This document shows positions 1-8,800 of a DNA stretch of 64,000 nt, piece after piece. The notes under the pieces were generated by a model. It was not told the origin of the DNA and searched no databases. It saw only the letters and a program-made list of their open reading frames with translations. Within the stretch, counting starts at the first letter, position 1, and every line of letters begins with the position of its first letter. Source of the DNA: Rhodothermales bacterium (GTDB lineage: Bacteria; Bacteroidota; Rhodothermia; Rhodothermales; Bin80); assembly GCA_958296045.1 (NCBI GenBank), contig CATQHT010000003.1:631246-695245 (forward strand), given 5' to 3'. The translations under genes and the position numbers were made by a program.

Positions 1-58
1 TGCTGGCAACACACAGCACCACCGCCAGGAAAATTGCGATTACGAACCGTCTCACCAT
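1..58 (-). CDS. Start of a secreted or membrane protein, cut by the window edge
   Basis: Only 19 codons are present, reading from an ATG at 58 towards position 1. They encode MVRRFVIAIFLAVVLCVAS, a short basic start followed by a hydrophobic stretch, which is what an N-terminal signal peptide or membrane anchor looks like. The start lies three bases after the stop of the lipoprotein gene at 62-538 on the same strand, so the two are probably one transcript. Nothing of the mature protein is in the window, so its function cannot be judged. Confidence 0.6.
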   Translation of the reverse strand, partial: MVRRFVIAIFLAVVLCVAS

Positions 59-61
59 ACA

Positions 62-538
62 CTACTGCCCCAGCTGCAAGTCACCATAGGAAACCAGCTC
101 GCCTAGTGGATCCACTACAAATACGCGTACAAGACCAGACTGTCCCAGCGCCGGGGGCGAAAACCGAAACACATAAGCCCCCGGATCCCTGGCGGAACGA
201 ATCGCATCCAGGCGTCGGGCGATGCGGTTAACATCGAAGGTGACCAGATCAAGACCACCATGCACCGCGTTGAATTCCCGCACCCGGACAGGAATCGAGA
301 CAAGCGCAACATCTCCCGGGGGGTTTGGGAACGCCGGATCAATCTCAATCAGTGACTGGTAAGCCGGCGATGTGCGCCAGTCGTCGACATCAGCGGAAAT
401 TGTCTCACCCGTGACCGAGGTGTGGGTAAACCCCATCGGCACAGCGAAAGCTTGGGCCTCAAAGTCCCTTTGCAGATCCTGGGTATCACACGATGCCCAA
501 GCCAGAATCAGCAGAACGATCCCTGCCTGTCTCATCAC
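62..538 (-). CDS. Putative lipoprotein of unknown function
   Basis: A 158-residue protein with a hydrophobic N-terminus ending in WASC at residues 14-17, which fits a lipoprotein signal with Cys17 as the lipidated residue, although Trp at -3 is not ideal. The rest (charged, with many Val, Asp and Pro residues) has no motif I recognise. It is divergent from the ABC ATPase gene at 610, and the following gene on its own strand starts three bases after its stop. It is probably an envelope protein; the role is unknown. Confidence 0.6.
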   Translation of the reverse strand: MMRQAGIVLLILAWASCDTQDLQRDFEAQAFAVPMGFTHTSVTGETISADVDDWRTSPAYQSLIEIDPAFPNPPGDVALVSIPVRVREFNAVHGGLDLVTFDVNRIARRLDAIRSARDPGAYVFRFSPPALGQSGLVRVFVVDPLGELVSYGDLQLGQ

Positions 539-609
539 GACGTTACGTTGGTGCCTGTTAGATTGGGGCTTCGTGCCATAGTAACCTCAAACGGCTTCGC
601 ATTCTTGCT

Positions 610-1431
610 GTGCCCGTAACGATCGATGAATCACCTACGCCGCTTCTAGCTGCCTCCGGGCTTGCAGTGGCGCTCGGGCGGCGGCCAGCACCCATCTTGC
701 ATGACTTGGGTTTTTCCGTGCAGGCGGGCACGCTCACGGGCCTTTTGGGACCCAATGGAAGCGGCAAGACGACGCTGTTACGAGCGATATGTGGACTCGT
801 GCCCTATGCAGGATCGCTTCAGCTGCAGGGCACCGAGATCGCTGATTGGCGCGCACGGGCACTGGCGCGCAGCGTAGCGATCGTTCGCCAGGGGGCGCAG
901 CTGCTTTTCGACTTCAGCGTGCAGGAGATGGCGCTGCTGGGGCTGTCGCCACACAAACGCCTTTTGGAAAGCACGAGCGCCCGTGACCTCGAACGAGCGC
1001 ACCAGGCTCTTGCCCAGGTAGGTCTGGCCAGCTTCTATCGACGGAGCATGTTTTCGTTAAGTGGTGGAGAGCGGCAGCGCGTATATCTGGCGCAGGCGCT
1101 GGTCCAGGATGCCAGCCTTCTGCTGCTTGATGAGCCCACCACGCACCTCGATGTGCATCATCAACATGGATTTCTCCGTACCGTTGTCGATCTGGTAAAA
1201 GCAGGGCGCAGTTCGATGGCGGTGTTTCACGACATTGAGCTGGCAGCCCGGTACTGCAAGTACCTGATGATTTTGGATCGGGGCCGCCTCGCCGCGCATG
1301 GTACGCCCCACGAAGTGGTGACCGAAGCGATGCTGGCTTCTGTGTTCAAGATGCGATCCAGGGTGTCTGCCACGGCAACGGGTGGACTTCGTATCACCTA
1401 TGAGCAACCGATGGCTCAGCCTTTACCGTAG
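610..1431 (+). CDS. ABC transporter ATP-binding protein, BtuD/FecE type
   Basis: A 273-residue nucleotide-binding subunit of an importer. All the ABC motifs are visible: Walker A GPNGSGKTT (residues 47-55), signature LSGGERQR (150-157), Walker B LLLLDEPTTHLD (about 170-181) and the switch His207 in VFHD. The sequence style is that of the FecE/BtuD family, which powers uptake of corrinoids or iron chelates across the inner membrane. The start is GTG, the first start in the frame. The gene is followed nine bases later by a cobalamin adenosyltransferase, so vitamin B12 import is the most likely job. The permease and binding-protein genes are not adjacent, so the substrate is inferred from the neighbour only. 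Confidence 0.85.
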   Translation: MPVTIDESPTPLLAASGLAVALGRRPAPILHDLGFSVQAGTLTGLLGPNGSGKTTLLRAICGLVPYAGSLQLQGTEIADWRARALARSVAIVRQGAQLLFDFSVQEMALLGLSPHKRLLESTSARDLERAHQALAQVGLASFYRRSMFSLSGGERQRVYLAQALVQDASLLLLDEPTTHLDVHHQHGFLRTVVDLVKAGRSSMAVFHDIELAARYCKYLMILDRGRLAAHGTPHEVVTEAMLASVFKMRSRVSATATGGLRITYEQPMAQPLP

Positions 1432-1440
1432 GAGCATGCC

Positions 1441-2019
1441 ATGAAGATTTATACACGAACGGGTGACGACGGCACCACCGGGCTTTTTGGCGCAGGGCGG
1501 GTGCCCAAGGACCATCCCCGGATACAGGCTTGTGGCTTGGTGGACGAGACCAATGCTACGTTGGGGATGGCGCTGGCACGGATGTGGGACGCGGATGCGG
1601 ACGCGGTGGGCAGGCTTCTCTCCTCCATCCAGCATGACCTCTTCGATTTGGGGGCTGACATCGCCACACCCTCTGACACTCGTGCCGCGGTACCCCGGAT
1701 CACCCTGGAGCACGTACGCCGCCTGGAACTGGCAATTGACAGGCACGAAGAGGCCCTGGAGCCGCTTAAGAATTTTATCCTTCCTGGCGGCGTACCAGCT
1801 GCCGCGACACTGCACCTTGTTCGAACCGTGTGTCGCCGTGCGGAGCGTCAATTGGTCGCACTCGCAAGGTCCGAGGGTGTTAATAGCTTGGCCTTGCAGT
1901 ACCTCAACCGTCTTTCAGACCTGCTGTTTGTCTTGGCCCGGCGCGTGAATGCTCTGTCGGGAGCGGGCGACACTCTCTGGATCCATGGAACAGCGCGCGG
2001 ACACGATTTGGCGGCGTGA
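1441..2019 (+). CDS. ATP:cob(I)alamin adenosyltransferase, PduO type
   Basis: A 192-residue enzyme that transfers the adenosyl group of ATP to cob(I)alamin to make adenosylcobalamin. Family hallmarks are the N-terminal YTRTGDDGTTGLF (residues 4-16), FILPGG near residue 112, the Arg-rich CRRAERQ helix and YLNRLSDLLFVLAR near the C-terminus. Its length is typical for the PduO/MMAB family. It follows the BtuD-like ATPase by nine bases and is probably cotranscribed with it. Within this window an adenosylcobalamin-dependent enzyme, IcmF (23472-26897), would use the product. A hairpin lies just downstream. Confidence 0.93.
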   Translation: MKIYTRTGDDGTTGLFGAGRVPKDHPRIQACGLVDETNATLGMALARMWDADADAVGRLLSSIQHDLFDLGADIATPSDTRAAVPRITLEHVRRLELAIDRHEEALEPLKNFILPGGVPAAATLHLVRTVCRRAERQLVALARSEGVNSLALQYLNRLSDLLFVLARRVNALSGAGDTLWIHGTARGHDLAA

Positions 2020-2031
2020 TATATGATTCTT

Positions 2032-2061
2032 GTGAATCCGCTGGCAGCTGGGTGGATTCAC
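2032..2061 (+). terminator. Hairpin after the adenosyltransferase gene, possible terminator
   Basis: A perfect 8-bp inverted repeat (GTGAATCC ... GGATTCAC) with a 14-nt loop begins 12 bases after the stop of the adenosyltransferase gene. No clear T-run follows, so termination is only one possibility. Confidence 0.35.
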
Positions 2062-2105
2062 GTGTGCGTACGCCTTATATTCTGGGCTGGTATGCCTGAA
2101 TCAGT

Positions 2106-3482
2106 GTGAAACCTCGTATGCTAGGATATCGGCTACGGTTGCTGCTATGTTTCGTCATCACAGCTGCGGTCGTTCTGCAGGCCCCCGAGCTCGGGGATGG
2201 GCCGACGTTGGCCAAGCCTGCTGTGGAGAGGGACCGGTACGGAATTGAGAAGGAGCGATACCATCACTTCACTCACGAAATCCAGAAGAATGAGACGCTG
2301 TCTTCTATCCTGCGCACCTTCGGCGTAACTCATACCCAGATCAATCAAGTTTCGTCCGCTGGGGCTGGTCTGGTCAATTTTCAGTCGCTTCGGGTAGGCT
2401 CCGAGCTGCTCGCGTATACCAACGCTGCAGGAGTCACGCCGCTCTTTGTTTACAGGACTACCCCGGGTGAATATGCATTATTCGATTTCCGCGACACGGT
2501 AGCGGTATATGTAGGCCAACTCCAAGAGAAGGTCACCACCAAGACCGTGCGGGGCAGTATTTCGCAGTCCCTGTACAGGTCGCTGGACGAGGCTGGTGCG
2601 GATGAAGCCACTGGAGGGCTGACATCGACGTTAGAGCGGATATTACCGATTTCCTTTTACAGTTTGCAGCCCAACGACTCATTCGTAGTAGTGTACCAAG
2701 AGCGCCGTTCTGATGGTCTCGTAACCGGTGCAGAAGTCTTGGCAGTCCGTTTTCAGCACAGCGGCGAAGATTATTTTGTATTCGGGTTCAAGCGGGAAAA
2801 CGCACCTCACGCGTCCATGGAATACTACGATGAGCAGGGTGCCGCGATGCAGCACCAGTTTCTGCCAGTTCCAGTTCAGTACGCACGGTACCGTATTAGC
2901 AGCCGCTTCCAGCGTCGACGTTTCCACCCGGTTTATAAGCGTCACATGGACCACTTGGGCACTGATTATGCTGCGCCTCATGGGACACCCATCATCGCCA
3001 CGGCGGACGGAACAGTGATTGAAGCCGGGCGGACGGGGGGGAATGGTAAGTGGGTCAAGATTAAGCACAACGACACCTATGCGACCGGTTATCTCCACAT
3101 GTCGGAGATCCTTGTCAAGCGTGGCCAGCGTGTCCGTCAGGGTGACATTATCGGGCGAGTGGGAAGCACCGGCGTGGCCACCGGTCCGCATGTATGCTAC
3201 CGTTTCTGGAAGAGCGGGCACCAAGTGGACCCAACAAAGCTCAATATGCCCCGGGCAACTCCTATCCAACCGCATGAAAAAGAGGCCTTCATCGCGCAGG
3301 CCGATGCACTTAGGCCAAAGTTGTGGTTTGATCCGTTGGACTGCAATGAAGCGGACCCGGACTGTCCCCTGCCATATGCCGGAACAGATCGCCCGCTCTC
3401 CTTGCCACATCCCGCCACTTCTCCAGGAACTGATGGGCACCGCCTACTGTCCCAATCCGCCACACCTCAGGGAGAATTCTAG
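2106..3482 (+). CDS. M23 family murein endopeptidase
   Basis: A 458-residue secreted or inner-membrane-anchored peptidoglycan hydrolase. An N-terminal hydrophobic segment (about residues 10-25) is followed by a LysM/opacity-associated-like region (55-105) and a C-terminal LytM/M23 domain (about 275-380). Zinc and catalytic motifs are HLGTD (His283, Asp287), GYLHMS (His331) and GPHVCYRFW (His362). The residue two after His362, normally a zinc-binding His, is Cys364. As I recall, HVCYRFW is frequent in Bacteroidota-type M23 proteins, so the enzyme need not be dead. The start is GTG at 2106, 44 bases after the hairpin. It probably cleaves cross-links during wall growth. Its C-terminal 70 residues are Pro-rich and not conserved to my eye. 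Confidence 0.88.
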   Translation: MKPRMLGYRLRLLLCFVITAAVVLQAPELGDGPTLAKPAVERDRYGIEKERYHHFTHEIQKNETLSSILRTFGVTHTQINQVSSAGAGLVNFQSLRVGSELLAYTNAAGVTPLFVYRTTPGEYALFDFRDTVAVYVGQLQEKVTTKTVRGSISQSLYRSLDEAGADEATGGLTSTLERILPISFYSLQPNDSFVVVYQERRSDGLVTGAEVLAVRFQHSGEDYFVFGFKRENAPHASMEYYDEQGAAMQHQFLPVPVQYARYRISSRFQRRRFHPVYKRHMDHLGTDYAAPHGTPIIATADGTVIEAGRTGGNGKWVKIKHNDTYATGYLHMSEILVKRGQRVRQGDIIGRVGSTGVATGPHVCYRFWKSGHQVDPTKLNMPRATPIQPHEKEAFIAQADALRPKLWFDPLDCNEADPDCPLPYAGTDRPLSLPHPATSPGTDGHRLLSQSATPQGEF

Positions 3483-4097
3483 AGCAAGAAGGCTCACTGC
3501 CGACAGGCTGGCTGAGTGCACCCGGGCTGGCACCGGTTACCGACAGGCTCAGGTATTGCAGGGATCGAAGATCAGTTCCAGCAAGTATCTGGGGTGACTC
3601 GCGCAGCGTAGTCAGCGATCCTTTTCCGTTCAGCCCTTGATGTCCCTGCGGCCGTCTGCGGCGAAGCTGGCCCCCGCATTGAACACGACGTTACCGTACT
3701 CAGGCGTGTATATCCCGTCGAAGTGCACCGCGCACATGACGGCGAGAATGCCATCCGCTACGGCGGCACTCGACACTTAGGGAAGGGGCGTGCCCAGGAC
3801 TGGGAAGCGTTCCGCTTTCCGAGCGCGCTGATCCGAAGCCTCTGGCAGGCCGCAACGCTGCTTTACTTGAGGTGTTCGGCGACCCCATCGTAGACGGTCG
3901 AAGCCCGGCGGCTGCAGTAGTGCAGCGTGAGTGCTGGGTTACCGGGGCACGCGTAGCCCGATGCTTTTCGGTACAGCCACCGGTCGCATCTGAATCCCGG
4001 ACCGATCGCGCAAGCTACTCTGTAGCCACACACGACCGGCCCACACTGAATTACTCGACTAGGGGTTGCTGCCGTCCAGATTCAGTCTGCAGGGACC
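3483..4097. other. Intergenic stretch with decayed coding sequence
   Basis: No complete gene is convincing here. On the minus strand, 3630-3776 reads as a 48-codon piece from a GTG (GVYTP-like ending; the last residues are GRRDIKG) with protein-like composition and a stop codon directly upstream. It looks like the end of a broken gene. On the plus strand around 3830-3960 another protein-like piece (LLEVFGDPIVDGRSPAA) lacks a start. I read the region as residue of genes damaged when the adjacent IS21-family element arrived. Confidence 0.35.
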
Positions 4098-4144
4098 TGT
4101 CCAGCGACAACTAGAGTTGAGACCAGCGACAATTAGAGTTGCGG
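4098..4144 (+). repeat. IS21-family terminal repeats, two copies
   Basis: Two imperfect direct copies of CAGCGACAANTAGAGTTG, about 26 bp apart, match the single inverted copy at 11856-11881. Multiple terminal repeats are typical IstA binding sites in this family. Confidence 0.75.
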
Positions 4145-4157
4145 TTCGGGAGGAGGA

Positions 4158-4197
4158 GACTCCCTGGCGGAGCAGCGAGCTGCGAAGCCGGGGAGTC
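4158..4197. repeat. Strong imperfect hairpin inside the IS21 end
   Basis: GACTCCCTGGC pairs with GCCGGGGAGTC (one mismatch, or a G-U pair in RNA), and the loop contains a second small stem GCAGC-GA-GCTGC. The whole 40 bases can fold almost end to end. It sits 13 bases inside the terminal repeats. It may be a subterminal structure of the element, an attenuator, or an unrelated small repeat. Confidence 0.5.
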
Positions 4198-5119
4198 TGT
4201 CCGATTTCGTAGGCGTTCAGGGGTCCGTACCGCGTTCGTTCGGGGTAAAGATACTGCTGTACGGGAGACATATGATTCAGGTATTTCCTTGTTTGATTAG
4301 CGTTGGTTGGAGGCTTCCAGTCATCCGCTCTGGTAGTGCTGCTGGAGCCTGTTTAGGGCGGCCATCACCCGCACCATAGGTGTGCCGTTGGTTTCCGGCT
4401 GGTTGAAGGCAACGGGGCGGGCGGGCGGTCCGTAGGCTGCCCCGTTTGGTCGTTACCGTTTCCTCGCGGGCCGCTTTCGTGCGGTCTCCGTAGCCATCAT
4501 ACAGGCCCTCGGTGCGCTCTCGCCTGTGCTGGAGGCATACCAGGGTGTCCAGGCTGAGGCCGTCGAATGCCCCTTTCTCGCGTATCCCTGAGCATCATAC
4601 GGCGATGCGGAACCGTGCAATCCAGAACACAGAGCAAGGCCATCTCACCGCTGTTCGGTGGACTGACGGGGGTCCTGTGTGCTCCCTGGTCCCGGCAGCC
4701 GCCTTCCAAGTGCACGCTCAGGTCATGATGGATGCGAGTGGGCGGCCGCGCTTGATCACAGACACCCGAGATCTTCTCCGGCGGGTATCGACAATTCCGC
4801 TGCTTGTTGACCCGGTGCTTCGGCAGACGGCATCAACAGCTCGGAGACACCAGACAGACTCCCGATGAACGGAGCTGTATGCTCGGCGGTATCGCGATCA
4901 ACCTGTTCCATGGACGCTGCAGGCCGCCATAGGCGCCAGATCCACTATTGGGTGCAGGTGTCTCATCTGGATCAGCACTAGGGGCCTGAGCCGTAGGAAC
5001 GATCACATTTGCTTTCGTGGGCCGGATTGCTGGTCAGCCGTACAGCCCAAGGCAAATGGTGTCCGTTGGCAGCCCTTTCTTGTCTTGGAGCAGCCCTATT
5101 CACCTGATTCTTGTTGCCT
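4198..5119. other. Unassigned DNA between the IS21 end and the IS1182-type transposase
   Basis: No recognisable gene. The longest open frame of note (4512-4868, plus) encodes an Arg/Thr/His-rich 118-residue sequence with no domain I know and no convincing start context. Part of this DNA should be the non-coding end of the IS1182-type element, but I could not find its terminal inverted repeats by eye. Confidence 0.4.
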
Positions 5120-6661
5120 TTACGTCACATTTGCCACCTGCATTGCAAATAGCCTTCTCAGATTCAGACTTAAGCACACCAGGTCCCACTCGCCAGCAAC
5201 CTTTTTCAGTCCCCGAACGCTGAATTGTCGAAAGCCGAGGACAGACTTTATCCAACCGTTGGGTGCCTCCGAGAGCCACTTGCGCTCGCGGTAGACTGCG
5301 TGCCCCTCCTTCGTACGCAGCTTGTCCCACATGCGTGCCGTAGCGGGCCGTGTCTCTGGAGTGATGGATCCCACCTTCCCGCTCTCCCGACCGACGGCGA
5401 TATAGCCATCTATGCCGCGGGTGTTCAACGCGGTGATATTGGCCTCGCTGCAATAGCCTGCGTCCGCTATCACAATAGCGAGCTGCTGACCATAGGTATC
5501 TTGGGTGGCCGTTACCATCGGCAAAAGCTGATCTTGGTCTGTAGCCTGGTTAGTCACGCGTGTTTCCACGACTAACTGGTTGCGCCCGTCCACTACCGTT
5601 TGTGCATTGTAACTTTGCTGGAAGCCATCCTGGCTCGTCAGCATGATGCGGCTTTCGGGATCGGTGAAATTGCTTTGTGCCTTGGCTTCGGGTTCCCCGA
5701 ACGGACGCTTGTACGCTGGACCCCCTTTCGGATTGCGCTTCTGCCCCGGCTCGCGCCCCTTAGCCTCATCCCTCTCCCGCTGTCTGGCTTTCAAGTTGGA
5801 CTTGGCCTTTCGGATGTTGGCAAGCTTCTTCCGCCTGCGTGCAATCTCCTCCTCCACACTGCTATCCGCGGGGACTTCTACGAACAGGTCGGTCGTATCC
5901 GTCGGCAATTCTGGAGACAATGAGGACGAATCCACTGCCTCGGTGGGCTGTGTCGTGTCAATCCCCTGCTTTTTGCTGCCAACCGCCTTGCTCGCACGCG
6001 TGCGCTCCGTCTCCATTGCATCAAGAGCGACTTTACGACCTGCGCGAGTAGACAGCGCCGGCGGCAACTCGTCGCCCCGCACTGCCTCTCCTAACAACGC
6101 GTCTTCTACTTCATCCTCCTCCTGCGCCTGCCCCAACAGCGCGTCAACCTCTGACTGCAGCCGCTTCTCCTCCTTGTTCATTCGCGCGTAGCTCATCGCC
6201 TTACGCTTACTCGCATTCGCCTTGACTTTGGTGCCATCAATCGCAACCTTCCCCCAATCAATCAATCCAGACTTCTGTGCCATCACGACGACCTGAACAA
6301 ACAAAGCACGGAAATCCTGGAAATGACGCTGCCGGAACGCACAAATCGTACGATGGTGCGGCATGTTATTGGCCGCCAGTACACGGAAGGCAATATTAGT
6401 CTCCAACTTCTGCGCAATCTGCCGCGATGAGGTGACCCCTGTGGCATAAGCGTAGATCAACACCTTCAACATCATGGCAGGATGATAGGGTCTATTGCGG
6501 CGCCCATCCCCCTCGTATGGAGCAAAAAAGGGCGCAAGGTCCGCGCGGTCTACAAAGTCAGACACGAAAAAGGCCAGATGATCCTCTGGAAGCCAGTCCC
6601 GGAGCGATGGTGGCATCACCACTGGATCCTCTGGTGCATACGGGCGAAACGTTGTTGGCAT
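5120..6661 (-). CDS. IS1182-family transposase
   Basis: A 513-residue DDE transposase, full length for the family and without internal stops. The N-terminal domain begins with the family-like pattern FRPY..D..VMPPSLRDWLPEDHLAFFV. The catalytic region shows IDGTKVKANAS (about residue 142, first Asp), DAGYCSEANI (second Asp, about 400) and a C-terminal SEAPNGWIKSVLGFRQFSVRG block supplying the Glu region. A charged, Glu/Lys-rich linker (about 180-320) separates the halves. It lies between istB and the distal IS21 end, in the same orientation, and probably moved in as its own element. It appears intact. Confidence 0.9.
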   Translation of the reverse strand: MPTTFRPYAPEDPVVMPPSLRDWLPEDHLAFFVSDFVDRADLAPFFAPYEGDGRRNRPYHPAMMLKVLIYAYATGVTSSRQIAQKLETNIAFRVLAANNMPHHRTICAFRQRHFQDFRALFVQVVVMAQKSGLIDWGKVAIDGTKVKANASKRKAMSYARMNKEEKRLQSEVDALLGQAQEEDEVEDALLGEAVRGDELPPALSTRAGRKVALDAMETERTRASKAVGSKKQGIDTTQPTEAVDSSSLSPELPTDTTDLFVEVPADSSVEEEIARRRKKLANIRKAKSNLKARQRERDEAKGREPGQKRNPKGGPAYKRPFGEPEAKAQSNFTDPESRIMLTSQDGFQQSYNAQTVVDGRNQLVVETRVTNQATDQDQLLPMVTATQDTYGQQLAIVIADAGYCSEANITALNTRGIDGYIAVGRESGKVGSITPETRPATARMWDKLRTKEGHAVYRERKWLSEAPNGWIKSVLGFRQFSVRGLKKVAGEWDLVCLSLNLRRLFAMQVANVT

Positions 6662-6876
6662 GGGCTTAAGGGTCGGCAGGTAGCGCTAACACACACATAT
6701 ATGTACCTACAATCATAAAGATGCATATATGCAATGGGTACAGGGTGACTGTTCCAAAGATGCCACGTCAGCAAGCACCGCCACCATGCATAACGGGTGC
6801 TACTGCATCGCAGGCTCCTAGGTAAGGATAGAGCCCGCTGCGACCGCCAAGCGCTCGCGACGGCCCCGTGGAACCG
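6662..6876. other. Spacer between the IS1182-type gene and istB
   Basis: Non-coding. It includes an AT-rich stretch with the palindrome TGCATATATGCA at 6721-6732, which could be promoter or end sequence of the IS1182-type element. Its junction with the IS21 element must lie in this interval, but I cannot place it. Confidence 0.4.
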
Positions 6877-7677
6877 CTAAGGGGCTGCTGCGCTAGCATT
6901 AGGTTTACGCTGGGCTTGTTGCCGCTGCCTGGATGCTTCCAGTCGATAGCTGGGCAGGTTGAGCTCCAGGATCACGCTGTGATGCACGATGCGATCTATG
7001 GCAGCGGCGGTGGTCATCGGATCCTTGAAGATGCTTTCCCAGTGGCTGAAGGCGAGGTTGCTGGTAATCAGGATGCTGCCGCGTTCGTAGCGTTCGGCCA
7101 GCAAGTGGAACAAAACCTCCATCTCTTCGCGGCTATGCTGTACGTAGCCGATGTCGTCCAGGATCAGCGCCTCGTATCGCCTCAGCCACCTCAGCCGCTG
7201 CGGTAATCGCAGGTCACGCTTAGCAACGAGTAGTTGCTCCGCGAGCATGCCGCAGCGATAAAACTTCACGCGGCGGTGCTGAAAGATGAGCTCCCGGCCC
7301 AGCGCACACAGCAAATGGGTCTTTCCGCTGCCTGGAGGACCGAAGGCCAGCACATTCTCCTTTCGATCCAGAAAGCCACCTTCTAGGAGCACGCTCACAT
7401 GATGATCGATTCGAACTGGCAGCCGACCCCGGTCAAACGTGTCCATGGTTTTCTCCAGTGGTAGCCCGGATTCCCGGAGCCAGCGCTGTATCCGGTTGTT
7501 GCGGCGGGTGTGCACCTCCGTCTCGACCAGTTCCCACAAGAACCGTTCAAAGCTCAAAGACTCTCGTCGAGCCAAGTCCGCCCTATCCCGGTAGCCGTCG
7601 CGCATACTCGGCAAACGAAGCTCCTTCAAGCCTGCACGCAGCGCGCGATCCAGCTGCGCGGTGGTCAGTGTCTTCAT
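6877..7677 (-). CDS. istB: IS21-family ATP-binding protein IstB
   Basis: A 266-residue AAA+ ATPase that assists IstA in target capture. Walker A GPPGSGKTHL (about residue 114-123), Walker B LILDDIGY and the ITSNLAFSHW segment are all typical. The ATG overlaps the istA stop codon in ATGA, the usual translational coupling in IS21 elements. The C-terminus (RQRQQAQRKPNASAAAP) is basic. The frame is intact. It belongs with the istA exons upstream on the same strand. Confidence 0.93.
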   Translation of the reverse strand: MKTLTTAQLDRALRAGLKELRLPSMRDGYRDRADLARRESLSFERFLWELVETEVHTRRNNRIQRWLRESGLPLEKTMDTFDRGRLPVRIDHHVSVLLEGGFLDRKENVLAFGPPGSGKTHLLCALGRELIFQHRRVKFYRCGMLAEQLLVAKRDLRLPQRLRWLRRYEALILDDIGYVQHSREEMEVLFHLLAERYERGSILITSNLAFSHWESIFKDPMTTAAAIDRIVHHSVILELNLPSYRLEASRQRQQAQRKPNASAAAP

Positions 7678-8410
7678 AGCGCTTCGTGGTGTAACAGGCT
7701 ATTATAGGCGCTCAGATCCACCGCACGAACCTGCACCGAAGGCTCCTCAATCTCTTGATTCATGAGCGTCTTTACCGAAACGAGCGTAAGCGGCTGCGTA
7801 CTATTGAGCAACTGGCTAAGCGCAGCAGATACGGCGGCTTCGCTCTCTTTGGCCGCCAGATGCAGCACGCGCAGGTATTGCTTGTCGGCCGCAAGCGAGC
7901 TCGAGTGGACACGCTTTAGCTCGTCATACGCCATGCGAAGCGTATGAGACGCAAATAGATCGGCCTTGTACCGATAAGGAGCAAAGGCTCCAGGCTTGCG
8001 CACCAGCATGTCAATCACATGGCGGTATTCGACCCGAGCCTTACCTGTGCCGTGGAGCCGTGGCATGTGCGTCACGCGCCGCTGCGCATACCACACCTCG
8101 ATCCGCTCCGCATAAATCCGTACATCCACCAGCTCCCCGATCAGCCGACTATTAACCGAATACCAGTTCTTCTTCACGCGGACCAACCCGCCCTTGCTCA
8201 CGCGCATACGTCTGCGCTGATAACTGTTCAGGCGCCGCTCGGGTAACGAGCGCAGCGTGGCCTGATCCTCTTTGAGACGGGCCTCTCGATTAGCATTGCG
8301 CCCCGCAAACACCTTGGCCAGAAATGCCTCATATTCTTGCCTGCTTTCAAAGTCCGAACTGCCCCGCAAGGCGAGCTGGTTACCGATCGCGCGCTTGAGC
8401 CGAAAGTGAC
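7674..8410 (-). CDS. istA: Transposase IstA, 3' exon
   Basis: This is the C-terminal half of IS21 transposase. The coding frame enters from the intron boundary at 8410 with HFRLKRAIGNQLALRG, the segment that in intact IstA proteins follows the catalytic NENGKIEQS block, and then continues to the stop at 7674-7676. A start codon within the frame at 8369 is internal, not a real start. Joined to the 5' exon (11042-11792) it makes 1,488 nt including the stop, or 495 residues, a normal IstA length with no frame change. Expression of functional IstA therefore depends on splicing of the group II intron between them. Confidence 0.85.
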
Positions 8411-8449
8411 ATCGCGGTAGCCCCAGGGTTTCCCCTGGGGCCCCGCACA

Positions 8450-8481
8450 GATCCGTGCGTGCGCGTTAGCGCACACGGCTC
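8450..8481 (-). ncRNA. Group II intron domain V of the outer intron
   Basis: On the minus strand, GAGCCGTGTGCGC, a TAAC-type loop region, then GCGCACGCACGGATC fold into the short catalytic hairpin that begins with the AGC triad. The domain VI-like stem (CCCCAGGGG-AAA-CCCTGGGG) follows and ends in CTACCGCGAT at 8411. Confidence 0.8.
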
Positions 8482-8768
8482 CTCCCGCAGGTCGCGCTGT
8501 CGCGCATGACGTTAGGAAGTGGGGATACCCACCTCCAGCCGTAAGCGGTACACCTGCGCCCCGACTGTGGCACTGAGTCCACAGCTCTTGGACAGATTCA
8601 CGTAATCCGGCCCAGAGTCCGGCATGAATCCAGCTTTCCGCTTTCCCCTTGGGTGCGACCCTTGGCTCCACCGGCTCCGCCCCGTGGTCATCCACGCGTT
8701 GTTCGCTGGCTTCGTAGCTACTATGGTCCTCGCGGTAGGGACCCGGGTTTCCCCGGGCCCCCCGCACA

Positions 8769-8800
8769 GATCCGGACGGGCGCGTTAACGCATCCGGCTC
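8769..8800 (-). ncRNA. Group II intron domain V of the inner intron
   Basis: On the minus strand, GAGCCGGATGCG, loop TTAA, then CGCGCCCGTCCGGATC form the catalytic hairpin. It differs from the outer domain V in several compensating positions. The stop codon of the maturase gene (8785-8787) lies inside the loop of this hairpin. Confidence 0.8.

Noticed and set aside
2679-3440. Long minus-strand open frame of 253 codons
   Set aside because: It is the complement of the M23 gene, with Cys/Trp-rich composition and no motif.
5643-6191. Plus-strand frame of 182 codons, Ser-rich
   Set aside because: Shadow of the IS1182-type transposase on the other strand.
8228-8767. A 179-residue minus-strand open frame next to the istA exon
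   Set aside because: It runs through the outer-intron remainder and domain V and has no protein-like pattern; the RNA explanation accounts for it.
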